A stretch of DNA of 64,000 nucleotides from Chthoniobacterales bacterium (GTDB lineage: Bacteria > Verrucomicrobiota > Verrucomicrobiia > Chthoniobacterales > UBA10450). The notes under the pieces were generated by a model that made no database searches, was not told the origin of the DNA, and was given only the letters and a program-made list of their open reading frames with translations. Of the stretch, positions 16,664-25,321 are shown piece by piece. The DNA lies in NCBI GenBank assembly GCA_035274845.1, contig DATENU010000011.1, positions 248,001 to 312,000 of the forward strand. The letters are read 5' to 3'. The translations under genes were made by a program, and so were the position numbers. Numbering within the stretch: position 1 is the stretch's first letter; every line of letters begins with the position of its first letter.

Positions 16664-17563
16664 TCAGGTCTGGCCGATCCAGGTAGCAGGAGCGATCTCT
16701 TCCCACCGATCTCGGATCGCGGTGAATTCCGCATCGCTTAACAGGCCGGCTTCAACCATTTTTGCGTTTTGCGACCAGCGTTCGGGTTTTGCGGTTCCCA
16801 CAATGGCCGTATGAACACCGGGAACGCTGAGAGTGAACCGCAACGCGTGGGCGATCGATTCCTCGAGATCGCGCTGCCGGATGAATTCATAATGAAGTTT
16901 GCGCAACCTGTCCCAGTAAACGTGATGATAGGAATCGATGGGCTTGTGATTCTCTTTCCAGGCCGCATTGGCGATCGGACGCTTGGCAATAACTCCTAGC
17001 TGCTTTTGCCGCGCGAGGGGCAAGGTCAGCTGGAGCGCTTCCTGGTCCGCGATGTTGATCGACGTTTGCAGGGTATCAAACGCGCCGGATTCTACCGCGT
17101 ATTTCGCCGCGAGACTGTCGCCGCTGTAGCCTAGGTAGCGCGCGAATCCTTTTTCCCGTGCGGTTTGCAGCGCCGTGATCGCGTCCCCTTTTCGCAGGAC
17201 GGCTTCCGAACAACCATGGAGCTGGATAAGATCGAGACGATCGGTCTTCAACCGCCGCAAACTTCGCTCGATGCTTTCGAGCAGGGACGGCGGCGACCAG
17301 TCTTCGCTTCCCACGCCGCGGGGATGGCCGCACTTGGTAAAAAGATAATAGTCCGCCCGGCGATCGCCAACGGTCTTCCCGATGAGCTCTTCACTCCCTT
17401 CATAGCATTCGCCCGTGTCGATCACATTCAGTCCGGCATCAAGCGCGCTGCGCAGAAGGCGTTCGACGGTCTCCGGGGTCGCTCCTTCGAACCCAATCTC
17501 GGCGCCACCAAAACCAAGGACCGAGACCTGCATGTCCGTCTGGCCGAGCTGCCGCTTTTCCAT
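16664..17563 (-). CDS. Aldo/keto reductase family protein
   Basis: A 299-residue cytoplasmic protein. The barrel begins KRQLGQTDMQVSVLGFGGAEI. Catalytic residues are visible: Asp and Tyr in NVIDTGECYEGSEEL, Lys in YLFTKCG and His in LIQLHGC. It belongs to the short AKR subgroup with the ending VPGVHTAIVGTAKPERW, where the NADPH phosphate is bound. Substrate unknown. It lies 53 bp downstream of purM on the same strand and may be read from the purine transcript. Confidence 0.85.
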   Translation of the reverse strand: MEKRQLGQTDMQVSVLGFGGAEIGFEGATPETVERLLRSALDAGLNVIDTGECYEGSEELIGKTVGDRRADYYLFTKCGHPRGVGSEDWSPPSLLESIERSLRRLKTDRLDLIQLHGCSEAVLRKGDAITALQTAREKGFARYLGYSGDSLAAKYAVESGAFDTLQTSINIADQEALQLTLPLARQKQLGVIAKRPIANAAWKENHKPIDSYHHVYWDRLRKLHYEFIRQRDLEESIAHALRFTLSVPGVHTAIVGTAKPERWSQNAKMVEAGLLSDAEFTAIRDRWEEIAPATWIGQT

Positions 17564-17616
17564 CTTTTAATTGTAAGACGTTTCCCGAAAACGCCAATTT
17601 CTCAGGACCGCAGGCT

Positions 17617-18639
17617 TTAAAACACGAGCCGCGTCCTGCCGCGGCCGCGCTCGATCCGGCCGATGCGCTTCGCTTTGAGACGCCGCGCGGTAACTTCCGC
17701 GTTTTTTTCCGCCACCATCGCCACCATGCCGATTCCCATGTTGAAAACCTGGTACATCTCGGCCGGATCGACGTTTCCCTGTCGCTGGAGGTACTCAAAG
17801 ATGGCCGGAACACGCCAGCTTTTGGTCTGGATGACCGCGTCACAATCCTTCGGCAGAACGCGCGGCGGATTATCGATCAACCCGCCGCCGGTGATATGGG
17901 CAAGACCGTGAATGGTTCCGGCGGGCAATTTCGCCAGAAGCGGCTGGTAATTCCGGTGGACCCGCAGAAGCTCCGCGCCTAACGAATGCTTGAGTCCCGG
18001 AATTTTGGAGGCAGGGGTCAGGCGCATTGTTTCGAAAAGAATCCGGCGCGCGAGAGAATAGCCATTGGTGTGCAGACCGTTCGAGGGAAGCCCGAGGACG
18101 ACGTCGCCCGGCTTGATTTTGCTCCCATCGATCATGCGCGATCGCTCAACCACGCCCACGATGCAGCCCGCCAGGTCGTACTCGCCCTTCCGATACATGC
18201 CGGGCAATTGCGCCGTCTCTCCGCCAATCAAGGCGCAACCTGCCTGTTTACACCCTTTCGTGAGTCCGCTCAGCAGCTCCGCAAAAACGCGGGGCTCCAG
18301 CTTGGCCGCGCCGATGTAATCGAGGAAAAAAAGCGGCCGGGCTCCGAGGACTGCGATGTCGTTGACGCAGTGGTTAACCATATCGGCGCCAACGGTGTCA
18401 TGGCGGTCGAGCGCAAAGGCGACCTTCAGTTTCGTCCCGACACTATCGACGCTCGCGACCAGCACCGGTTCGCGCATTCCGGAAAAATTCGGAGCAAACA
18501 AGCCGCCGAAGCCGCCAATTTTTCCCAGCACTTCCGGGCCATGTGTGCTTTTGACGCGCGCTTGGATGCGGCGCTTAACCAGATTGCCCAGGTCAACGTC
18601 TACGCCGGCGCGCGCGTAAGCTTTCTTTTTCTTGATCAT
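17617..18639 (-). CDS. purM: Phosphoribosylformylglycinamidine cyclo-ligase (AIR synthetase)
   Basis: A 340-residue enzyme that closes the imidazole ring of FGAM to AIR with ATP in purine synthesis. Motifs seen: YARAGVDVDLGN at the start, the glycine-rich FGGLFAP, SVDSVGTKLKVAF, the ATP-site HCVNDIAVLGARPLFFLDYIG, CALIGGETAQLPGMY, and HITGGGLIDNPPRVLP. Its length is normal for PurM. It lies downstream of purF with a short palindromic repeat between them, and both are on the minus strand, so a purFM transcript is likely. Confidence 0.95.
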   Translation of the reverse strand: MIKKKKAYARAGVDVDLGNLVKRRIQARVKSTHGPEVLGKIGGFGGLFAPNFSGMREPVLVASVDSVGTKLKVAFALDRHDTVGADMVNHCVNDIAVLGARPLFFLDYIGAAKLEPRVFAELLSGLTKGCKQAGCALIGGETAQLPGMYRKGEYDLAGCIVGVVERSRMIDGSKIKPGDVVLGLPSNGLHTNGYSLARRILFETMRLTPASKIPGLKHSLGAELLRVHRNYQPLLAKLPAGTIHGLAHITGGGLIDNPPRVLPKDCDAVIQTKSWRVPAIFEYLQRQGNVDPAEMYQVFNMGIGMVAMVAEKNAEVTARRLKAKRIGRIERGRGRTRLVF

Positions 18640-18662
18640 GTCGAGCGGATTCGATTCTGTCT

Positions 18663-18720
18663 TTGTAGGGCAACCGCCTCGGTTACCAAGTCCTCGGCAG
18701 GCGGTGCGCCTGCCCTACAA
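18663..18720. repeat. Palindromic hairpin-doublet element, TTGTAGGGCA family
   Basis: The element is bounded by TTGTAGGGCA and TGCCCTACAA and fills the purF-purM gap. The right arm folds alone as GGCAGGCG-GTG-CGCCTGCC; the left arm folds less perfectly around AACCG/CGGTT. The architecture is the same as the elements at 8801 and 29246. It begins exactly after the purF stop, so it may also shape the mRNA between the two genes. Confidence 0.7.
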
Positions 18721-20235
18721 TCATTTCAAGTTCGCGAAGAGGTTTGGGTGTCCTTCTTCCGCAGCCAGCGCTTTCGAGCGGCCCTCGCGTTTTTCCATGA
18801 TGAATTTGTCGAGCTCCGGATCGACGGGCAGCGGGTAGTTACCGGTAAAACAGGCGAGACAAAACTTGTCTACCGGTTTGCCCGTCGCGCGGACCATTCC
18901 TTCCACATCCAGATAACCGAGGCTGTCGACCCCGAGGTATTTGCAGATCTCCTCCATTGGCATTTGGTTCGCGATCAGTTTTTCCGGATCGGGAAAGTCG
19001 ATCCCGTAATGGCAGGCGAAACGGTGCGGCGGGCAACTCACCCGCATATGCACTTCCTTCGCGCCCGCTTCCCGCAGGTTCACGACGCGGGCCCGCGCGG
19101 TCGTGCCCCGGACGATCGAATCGTCCACCACCACGACGCGTTTTCCTTCCACTGCTTCCTTGATCAGGTTCAATTTCACCCGGACATCGAAATCGCGGAT
19201 GAGCTGGCTGGGCTGAAGAAAGGTCCGCCCGATGTAGTGATTGCGGACGAAGGCGTGCTCGTAGGGCAAATTCAATTCCTGGGCGAAACCAAGGGCGGCA
19301 TAATTCCCCGAGTCGGGCACCGGCACGACGATGTCCGCGTCGACGGGGAATCTCCTCGCAAGCTCGCGCCCCATTTCGGTGCGGACCTTGGCGACGTTAA
19401 TGCCACCGATGATGCTGTCCGGCCGCGCGAAGTAAACGTACTCGAACATGCAGAACGCCTCCGTCTGCTGGGGGAACGGCCACTCGGAGCGAATGCCGTC
19501 TTCACTGATGATGACGACTTCGCCCGGTTTCACTTCGCGAATGTATTCAGCGTGGACGAGATCGAAGGCGCAGGTCTCGGAGGCCAGAATGTAGGCGCCG
19601 TCGAGCTTGCCAAGAACCAGCGGGCGGAAGCCGAACGGGTCGCGCACGCCGATGATCTCGCGTTCGCTCATGATGACGAGGCTGAACGCGCCTTCGAGCC
19701 GGCGGAGCACGCTCAGGGGCGTCCCGCCATTCTTCGAGGGCTGGGCGAGGAGGTGCGGGATGATCTCGCTGTCGGCTGTGGTTTGGAAAATGGAACCTTT
19801 TCGCTCCAGCTCGTCACGGAGAAGCGCGGCGTTGATGAGATTGCCGTTATGGGCCACCGCGATTTGGCCGCGGAAACAGTCGACCACGAACGGCTGCGCG
19901 TTTTTCAGGGTGCTGGATCCGGTGGTGGAATACCGTGTATGTCCCACCGCGCGCGTTCCCGCCAGCCGATCCAGCTCCTCGGCTCCGAAAACCTGCGACA
20001 CGAGTCCCATGTCGCGATGCAGTTGAAAGGTCGACCCGGGGCCCTTGCTCGTGACGATGCCGGCGCTTTCCTGGCCGCGATGCTGGAGCGCGAAGAGCCC
20101 GTAATAGGTCAGGACGGCGGCGTTCGGGTGGCCGAAGACCGCGAAGATGCCGCACTCGTGCTGGGGAAACGGATGCGTTTCCGGCGTTTTAATTTCCTTC
20201 GGGAAATCAGGCGACATTGTAGGCGTACATTCCAT
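18721..20235 (-). CDS. purF: Amidophosphoribosyltransferase
   Basis: First committed step of purine synthesis: PRPP plus glutamine to phosphoribosylamine. About 504 residues from the ATG at 20235 (an ATG at 20217 also fits). The catalytic Cys of the N-terminal glutaminase follows a short propeptide, in HECGIFAVFG, followed by LQHRGQESAG. The PRPP-binding motif VVVVDDSIVRGTT is intact. Cysteines in FCMFEYVYFARPDS, SCPPHRFACHYGID and CLACFTGNYP match the [4Fe-4S] ligands of the Bacillus-type enzyme, suggesting oxygen-sensitive stability. Confidence 0.95.
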   Translation of the reverse strand: MECTPTMSPDFPKEIKTPETHPFPQHECGIFAVFGHPNAAVLTYYGLFALQHRGQESAGIVTSKGPGSTFQLHRDMGLVSQVFGAEELDRLAGTRAVGHTRYSTTGSSTLKNAQPFVVDCFRGQIAVAHNGNLINAALLRDELERKGSIFQTTADSEIIPHLLAQPSKNGGTPLSVLRRLEGAFSLVIMSEREIIGVRDPFGFRPLVLGKLDGAYILASETCAFDLVHAEYIREVKPGEVVIISEDGIRSEWPFPQQTEAFCMFEYVYFARPDSIIGGINVAKVRTEMGRELARRFPVDADIVVPVPDSGNYAALGFAQELNLPYEHAFVRNHYIGRTFLQPSQLIRDFDVRVKLNLIKEAVEGKRVVVVDDSIVRGTTARARVVNLREAGAKEVHMRVSCPPHRFACHYGIDFPDPEKLIANQMPMEEICKYLGVDSLGYLDVEGMVRATGKPVDKFCLACFTGNYPLPVDPELDKFIMEKREGRSKALAAEEGHPNLFANLK

Positions 20236-20236
20236 C

Positions 20237-20273
20237 AACCGAGCCTAGGTTCAATCACTCCTTCGGCTCGGTT
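20237..20273 (-). promoter_or_regulatory. Inverted repeat directly before purF
   Basis: AACCGAGCC at 20237-20245 and GGCTCGGTT at 20265-20273 form 9-bp arms with a 19-base loop, immediately upstream of the purF start. No Shine-Dalgarno sequence is visible there. It could be an operator or a leader hairpin masking the start. It does not resemble the Bacillus PurBox or E. coli PurR site. Confidence 0.35.
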
Positions 20274-20322
20274 CCAATAATATTCTGGTGTCGGCGCGAC
20301 ATTCGGCTAAAACGGAGGGGCA

Positions 20323-20811
20323 ATGGGCGATTTCTCCCCGGTTCAGGTCACCGCTCCGATTGTCAGCGCCGGACTGAATTGCTGGCAAATCCGCAACTTC
20401 TATGTGACGGCGCAGCCGACCGAAGCCGGCCTTGCCGTAGCGCGCGAACTGGGGATTCAGTCCGTCATCTCTCTTAGGGACGCCACGGAGATCGCCAAGC
20501 CTCCCTATCCGGCTTTCGACCCAAAAGAAGACACGACGCTCACCCAGTTGGGAATGAGTTTTGCAAACATCCCGTTTCCCCATGGAATGCCCCAGGATCA
20601 ATTCAATATCAGGGCCGGAGCTGTGCTGGCCGTGCTCAATCAACTTCCTAAACCGTTGCTGATGCACTGCTCGAGCGGCGATCGCGCCTCGGCGCTCTGG
20701 GCTGTCCATCTCATCGTCAACTGCGACCTCACTAACGAGGAAGCCGTCGCTTACGCAACGTTGAGTGGCCTGGCTGTCTTCCTGCCCTACGTCCAAAACT
20801 TCCAGGCGTAA
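20323..20811 (+). CDS. Small protein tyrosine phosphatase-like protein
   Basis: A 162-residue protein with a Shine-Dalgarno (GGAGGGG) 2 bases before the ATG at 20323. It carries the PTP/dual-specificity active-site signature HCSSGDRA in LLMHCSSGDRASALWAVHLI and the DUF442-type start SAGLNCWQIRNFYVTAQPTEAG. A plausible general-acid aspartate lies in the RDATEIAKPP region. It is transcribed against purF and purL, between them. Substrate unknown; relatives are called beta-lactamase hydrolase-like phosphatases. The overlapping antisense frame is rejected. Confidence 0.82.
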   Translation: MGDFSPVQVTAPIVSAGLNCWQIRNFYVTAQPTEAGLAVARELGIQSVISLRDATEIAKPPYPAFDPKEDTTLTQLGMSFANIPFPHGMPQDQFNIRAGAVLAVLNQLPKPLLMHCSSGDRASALWAVHLIVNCDLTNEEAVAYATLSGLAVFLPYVQNFQA

Positions 20812-20829
20812 GCGGTATTTTTTGCCGCC

Positions 20830-23088
20830 TCAATCCGCAGCCAGAGTTCGTTCGATGGAATTGTCCCAGTCGTCGTGCAACTCAGCGACGGGCCAGCGCA
20901 CCGATTCCTGGTCGATGGCGATTGAAAGAGATTCACCTCCCGTCACGCCCAAGCGTTGCGCCGGCGTGCCGGATTTCTTGAGCCGTTCCAAGACCTCGGC
21001 GGCTTTGTCCTCCGCGACCGAAATCAGAATCCGGGATTGCGACTCGTTGAAGAGGATTTGTTCGATCCGCAGGGCGTTGCTATCGAGACGGATTTCGGCG
21101 CCGAGGAGTCCCGCCGGATTGAAGCAGCACTCCGCCAACGCGACGGCGAGGCCGCCCTCGGAGCAATCGTGGGCGCTCCTGACCAGCCCGGCTCGAATCA
21201 GTTCGCGGACCGAATTTTGGACGGCAAGTTCACGCTCGACGTCGAGCCGGGGAGGCAACCCTTGCTTGCGGCCGTGGCAAACCTTCAGGAAATGGGTCGC
21301 GCCCATCTCGTGGCCGATTTCGCCCACGAGAATAACGACGTCCCCCGCGGCTTTGAAAAACTGTGTCGTGATATGGGCTTCGTCGTCGATCAATCCGACC
21401 ATTGCGACGGTGGGCGTGGGGTCGACCGCACCAGCGGGGCTTTCATTATATAAGGAAACATTTCCGCCAACGACCGGGGTGCCGAAGGCGCGGCAGGTTT
21501 CGGCAAGACCCTCCACCGCTTCCCGCAACTGCCAGAAGTTTTCGGGCTTGTATGGGTTTCCGAAATTCAGATTGTCGGTCACGGCGAGGGGCGCTGCTCC
21601 CGAACAGGTGAGATTGCGCGCCGCTTCGGCGACGGCGATGCGCCCGCCCTCGCGCGGATCCAGCGCGCAATAGAGCGAATTGCAATCGGTGGTCGCAGCC
21701 AAAATCTTGTTTGCTGCCCGGACCCGGAACACCGCGGCATCCGATCCCGGCCAGACCACGGTGCCGGTTCGGACCATGTGGTCGTATTGGCGATAAACCC
21801 AGTTCTTGGAAGCGATCGTCGGTTCGCGCAGCAGTTGGCGAAGAGATTCAACCGCGGATTTCGCGGATGACTCGGATATTTTCTGCATCCAATCCGCGTC
21901 ATCCGTGTTATCCGCGGTTCCTTTCTTCGCTTCCCGCGAATAGAGCGGCGCTTCATCCGCGAGCGGTTTCGCTGGAATTTCGGCGGCCAGCGATCCGTTG
22001 TTTCGGACGCGCATCATGCCGTCATCCGTGACCCGGCCAATCTCCGCGCACGGCACATCCCACTTATCGAAAATCTCTCGCACGACATTCTCCTTGCCGC
22101 GCTTGGCAATGATCAACATGCGCTCCTGCGATTCGCTGAGCAGGATTTCGTATGGCGTCATCCCCGGCTCGCGCTTGGGAACCTTCGCCAGGTCGATTTC
22201 GACGCCGGTCCCGCCGCGGCTGGCGGTTTCGCAGGTCGAACAGGTCAACCCGGCCGCTCCCATATCCTGGATGCCGGCCACCGCGTCCGTCGCCAGAAGT
22301 TCGAGGCAGGCTTCCAAAAGCAGCTTTTCCTTGAACGGGTCGCCCACCTGGACGGCGGGCCGGTCCTGCTTCGATTCGTCCGTCAACTCTCGCGAAGCGA
22401 ACGCCGCGCCGGCCAGCCCATCGCGACCGGTTTCGGCGCCGACATAAAAGACCGGGTTGCCAACTCCACTCGCCGCGCCGCGAGCCAGTTGCTCGTGGCG
22501 CAGCACGCCCAGGCAAAAAACATTCACCAGCGGGTTTCCTTCGAAGCTCTCGTCGAAATAAATTTCGCCGCCGATCGTCGGAAGGCCGATGCAGTTTCCG
22601 TAATGCGCAATCCCGGCGACGACGCCACTGAACAGGCGGCGGTTTGACTTCACATTCGGCGAGTTGCCGGTGATCGGGCCAAAGCGCAACGAATTCAGGC
22701 AAAACTCCGGGCGCGCGCCCATCGTGAAAATATCGCGAATGATCCCGCCGACGCCGGTGGCCGCGCCCTGGAACGGCTCGATGGCGCTCGGATGATTGTG
22801 GCTTTCGATCTTGAACGCCACCGCCCACCCGTCCCCGATATCGACGACGCCCGCATTTTCCTCGCCGGCCTTCACCAAAATGTTCGGGCCCGAGGTGGGA
22901 AATTTCTTCAATTCGCGCCGTGAATTTTTGTAGGAACAATGCTCGCTCCACATTACGGAAAAAATGCCGAGCTCGGTGAAATTTGGGTCGCGCCCCAGAA
23001 TTTCTTTGATGCGTTCGAATTCCTCGGGCATCAGGCCGTGTTTGGCGACAATTTCAGGGGTGACTACTGGATCAGTTGTAACGGACAT
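20830..23088 (-). CDS. purL: Phosphoribosylformylglycinamidine synthase subunit II
   Basis: A 752-residue small-type PurL, which makes FGAM from FGAR with ATP and ammonia from PurQ (purQ and purS are not in the window). Seen: [47 protein letters not shown] and the second-half motifs DNLNFGNP and [11 protein letters not shown]. Odd: the linker between the two halves, about residues 380-415, has an Asp/Ser-rich insert ([12 protein letters not shown] to [10 protein letters not shown]) encoded by a 70-bp palindromic repeat at 21850-21919. The reading frame stays open and key residues are intact, so the enzyme is probably functional. Confidence 0.95.
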   Translation of the reverse strand: MSVTTDPVVTPEIVAKHGLMPEEFERIKEILGRDPNFTELGIFSVMWSEHCSYKNSRRELKKFPTSGPNILVKAGEENAGVVDIGDGWAVAFKIESHNHPSAIEPFQGAATGVGGIIRDIFTMGARPEFCLNSLRFGPITGNSPNVKSNRRLFSGVVAGIAHYGNCIGLPTIGGEIYFDESFEGNPLVNVFCLGVLRHEQLARGAASGVGNPVFYVGAETGRDGLAGAAFASRELTDESKQDRPAVQVGDPFKEKLLLEACLELLATDAVAGIQDMGAAGLTCSTCETASRGGTGVEIDLAKVPKREPGMTPYEILLSESQERMLIIAKRGKENVVREIFDKWDVPCAEIGRVTDDGMMRVRNNGSLAAEIPAKPLADEAPLYSREAKKGTADNTDDADWMQKISESSAKSAVESLRQLLREPTIASKNWVYRQYDHMVRTGTVVWPGSDAAVFRVRAANKILAATTDCNSLYCALDPREGGRIAVAEAARNLTCSGAAPLAVTDNLNFGNPYKPENFWQLREAVEGLAETCRAFGTPVVGGNVSLYNESPAGAVDPTPTVAMVGLIDDEAHITTQFFKAAGDVVILVGEIGHEMGATHFLKVCHGRKQGLPPRLDVERELAVQNSVRELIRAGLVRSAHDCSEGGLAVALAECCFNPAGLLGAEIRLDSNALRIEQILFNESQSRILISVAEDKAAEVLERLKKSGTPAQRLGVTGGESLSIAIDQESVRWPVAELHDDWDNSIERTLAAD
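21850..21919. repeat. Palindromic repeat inserted in frame in purL
   Basis: The left arm AACCGCGGAT-4-CGGATGAC-1-CGGAT and the right arm are inverted copies of 28 bp that differ only at the five spacer positions, around a 14-base centre. The sequence type (CCGCGGAT and CGGATGAC units) looks like a dispersed intergenic repeat, but here it lies in the coding region and adds about 23 codons to a PurL linker without breaking the frame. Confidence 0.8.
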
Positions 23089-23111
23089 CTGTTGCGCACG
23101 TTAGCTGATGT

Positions 23112-23212
23112 GCCGGGGCGCTCAACCCGCTAAAAAATTGGAAAGATTGAATAGGAGCGGCCCGGCTCGTGTCTAACCTTGGACCGGCATCGCTCTGCTC
23201 GAGCGCCCCGGC
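23112..23212. repeat. 12-bp inverted repeat flanking a promoter region
   Basis: GCCGGGGCGCTC at 23112-23123 is exactly inverted as GAGCGCCCCGGC at 23201-23212. Between them lies the TTGAAT/TCTAAC promoter-like pair for the 23269 gene. It may be another small mobile palindrome carrying or capturing a promoter between the divergent purL and 23269 genes. Confidence 0.5.
23147..23177 (+). promoter_or_regulatory. Promoter-like TTGAAT-N19-TCTAAC before the 23269 gene
   Basis: TTGAAT at 23147-23152 and TCTAAC at 23172-23177 (continuing CTT) are separated by 19 bp. The same pair with an N18 spacer precedes the genes at 34254 and 37088. The leader to the ATG at 23269 is about 85 bases and ends in a strong Shine-Dalgarno. 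Confidence 0.42.
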
Positions 23213-23268
23213 GGCTGCGTTGGAATGAAACCCGCAGTCAAAACAACAACCCATAGGAGGGAACTAAT

Positions 23269-23634
23269 ATGAAAAAGGGAATCCTAATTCTCGCTTGCGC
23301 CGCGATCGCGCCATTCGCTTTCGCCCAAACGAGCACAACTACCACTGAATCGACGACGACCAAGAACCCCGTCACGTCGGAATCAACCACCACCACCACC
23401 ACGACCTCGACGGATGGGACGGTGACGACCTTCGAACCAGGCAAAACGATTGTGGTCCGTCGGAATGGTCCGGACGGTCCAATCAGCTATGCGCTGAGTA
23501 AGACAGCCCGTTTCCTGAACCGTGCCGGTGCCGAGATCCAGGCCACCACGATCAAGCCGGGCACAAAGGTGCACGTTTATTATGACGGCACTGGCGAGGC
23601 CCGCGTCGTGAATCGCGTCGTGGTCGACGATTAA
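23269..23634 (+). CDS. Threonine-rich small secreted protein
   Basis: A 121-residue protein with a strong Shine-Dalgarno (AGGAGGG) 8 bases before the ATG. The signal peptide is MKKGILILACAAIAPFAFA, cut before QTS. Residues about 20-50 are almost only Thr and Ser with few Glu and Lys, a likely flexible or glycosylated tether. The rest (about 55-121) is a small beta-rich domain with TIVVRRNGPDGPISYALS and GTKVHVYYDGTGEARVVNRV. Relatives occur in soil Verrucomicrobia as small exported proteins; function unknown. A strong terminator follows. Confidence 0.8.
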   Translation: MKKGILILACAAIAPFAFAQTSTTTTESTTTKNPVTSESTTTTTTTSTDGTVTTFEPGKTIVVRRNGPDGPISYALSKTARFLNRAGAEIQATTIKPGTKVHVYYDGTGEARVVNRVVVDD

Positions 23635-23658
23635 TCAACGGCAATAATCAAACTTGAG

Positions 23659-23694
23659 GGCCGCGGATTTCCGTGCGAAGTCCGCGGCCTTTTT
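23659..23694 (+). terminator. Intrinsic terminator after the Thr-rich protein gene
   Basis: GGCCGCGGA at 23659-23667 pairs with TCCGCGGCC at 23681-23689 and is followed by five T. It lies 25 bp after the stop at 23634. Confidence 0.85.
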
Positions 23695-23753
23695 GTCTCT
23701 GGGCCGGGCGGCGCGCGTTGCGTTTCGCCCCTAAATCGGCTAAAACCAACCCC

Positions 23754-25172
23754 ATGGCATTCGATCTGAAGGAAATCGTGGCAGCGCGGCTGGGGGAGAA
23801 TTACCAGCTGCACGAGCGCCACCTCAACCGCACCCTCGTCGCCGCGCAGCGGGTGATCGGCTTCGACAAGGTCTATGCCCGCGCGGAAGGCGCTTATCTC
23901 TATGACATGGATAACGCCGCCTACCTCGATTTCCTGAGCGGCTACAGCGTTTTCAATATTGGGCGGAATCACCCCGTTCTGAAGAAGGCCATTCGCGATG
24001 TCCTCGAGCTCGACCTGCCGAACATGGTCCAGATGGATTGTTCGTTGCTTAGCGGGCTCCTGGCCGAGGCGGTCACCAAACGGACACCGCCGCATCTCGA
24101 CGCGGTTTTCTTTTGTAACTCCGGGACGGAAGCAATGGAGGGGGCCCTAAAATTCGCGCGGGCCGCTACGCAAAGGAAGCGCGTCATTTCACTCGAGAGC
24201 GCCTTCCATGGCCTCAGCCTTGGCTCGCTCTCCCTGATGGGCTGCGAAAGTTTCACGGAAGGGTTTGGGCCGCTCATGGCGGGATTTGAGACGCGCGTTG
24301 CTCTCGACGATATAGAGACTCTGGAGCGCGAGCTGGCGAAACGGGACGTGGCCGCCTTTGTCATCGAGCCGGTCCAGGGAAAGGGGTGCAAATCGCCGAA
24401 GACGGATTTTTTCATCCGGGCGCAGGAGCTTTGCCGCAAACACGGGACGTTATTTCTCTGCGACGAAATCCAGACCGGTCTAGGGCGGACGGGAAAAATG
24501 TTCGGGTTCGAGCATTGGAATCTCGAGCCGGACATCATCACGCTCGCGAAGAGTCTGAGCGGCGGATACGTCCCGTGCGGCGCGATCGTGACCCGGCGCG
24601 AAATTTACCAGAAGACTTTCAGCCGGATGGACCGGTGCGTAGTTCATTCGACCACCTTCGGCCGCAACAATCTGGCCATGGCGTGCGGGCTCGCCTCCCT
24701 GGAGGTGATCGACGACGAGAACCTGGTCGAAAACTCCGCGAAGATGGGCGCGCTGTTGCTGGAGCGTATCGATGCCTTGCGCTCGAAGCACTCTTTCATC
24801 AAGGAAGTCCGGGGCAAAGGGCTCATCATCGCCGTTGAGTTTCATGAGCCCACCGAATTCAAACTGAAGATGGGCTGGAAGCTCCTTCACAAGGTGGACA
24901 AGGTTCTCTTCGCCCAAATGGTCGTGACCCAGATGCTGAGCAAGCATCGCATTCTCACCCAGGTCGCCGGTCACGCGATGGACGTGATCAAGATTCTGCC
25001 GCCGCTCATCATCCGCGAACGGGAAGTCGAGCTGTTCGTCAACGCGCTCGACGATGTCCTCACGGAGTGCCGCAAATTCCCCGGCCCGATGTGGGAAATC
25101 GGCCAGAATTTTGTCCGGCATGCGCTCGGTTCCAAGCGGCCCGCGGCAGATCGTCAGCCAATCTCGGCGTAA
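23754..25172 (+). CDS. Class III PLP aminotransferase
   Basis: A 472-residue enzyme started at the ATG at 23754; the upstream in-frame part overlaps the terminator and is not protein-like. Family marks: NSGTEAMEGALKFARAAT (cofactor phosphate), AFHGLSLGSLS, FVIEPVQGKG, FLCDEIQTGLGRTGKMF (PLP-ring Asp) and the Schiff-base lysine in TLAKSLSGGYVPCGA. It is in the ornithine/acetylornithine/putrescine aminotransferase group. An extended C-terminus (about 360-472, with LLHKVDKVLFAQMVVTQML) is longer than in ArgD. The exact amine donor cannot be told; hopanoid HpnO is a relative to consider. Confidence 0.85.
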   Translation: MAFDLKEIVAARLGENYQLHERHLNRTLVAAQRVIGFDKVYARAEGAYLYDMDNAAYLDFLSGYSVFNIGRNHPVLKKAIRDVLELDLPNMVQMDCSLLSGLLAEAVTKRTPPHLDAVFFCNSGTEAMEGALKFARAATQRKRVISLESAFHGLSLGSLSLMGCESFTEGFGPLMAGFETRVALDDIETLERELAKRDVAAFVIEPVQGKGCKSPKTDFFIRAQELCRKHGTLFLCDEIQTGLGRTGKMFGFEHWNLEPDIITLAKSLSGGYVPCGAIVTRREIYQKTFSRMDRCVVHSTTFGRNNLAMACGLASLEVIDDENLVENSAKMGALLLERIDALRSKHSFIKEVRGKGLIIAVEFHEPTEFKLKMGWKLLHKVDKVLFAQMVVTQMLSKHRILTQVAGHAMDVIKILPPLIIREREVELFVNALDDVLTECRKFPGPMWEIGQNFVRHALGSKRPAADRQPISA

Positions 25173-25321
25173 CCCCGATCGCTAATTGGGAATTGTCTCG
25201 ACCGAGGCTTCCTCCCCCAATAGAACGACCTCGAACAGCCCACGGTGTCAGGGATAACCCAGATCAAAATTCGTGAGGCGACGAGCAACCTACAATTCGA
25301 TTCGAACCCAAGTCCTTCCCT

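Noticed and set aside
20237-20273. PurR or PurBox site upstream of purF
   Set aside because: The inverted repeat does not match either known site and could be a leader hairpin; kept only as a weak regulatory feature.
17986-20280. Very long open frame opposite purM and purF
   Set aside because: It runs antisense to two clear enzymes with full motifs; its product has no recognisable domain and reflects high GC codon use on the other strand.
20251-20796. Minus-strand frame opposite the PTP gene
   Set aside because: The plus-strand frame has the HCxxGxR signature and a Shine-Dalgarno; the minus frame has neither.
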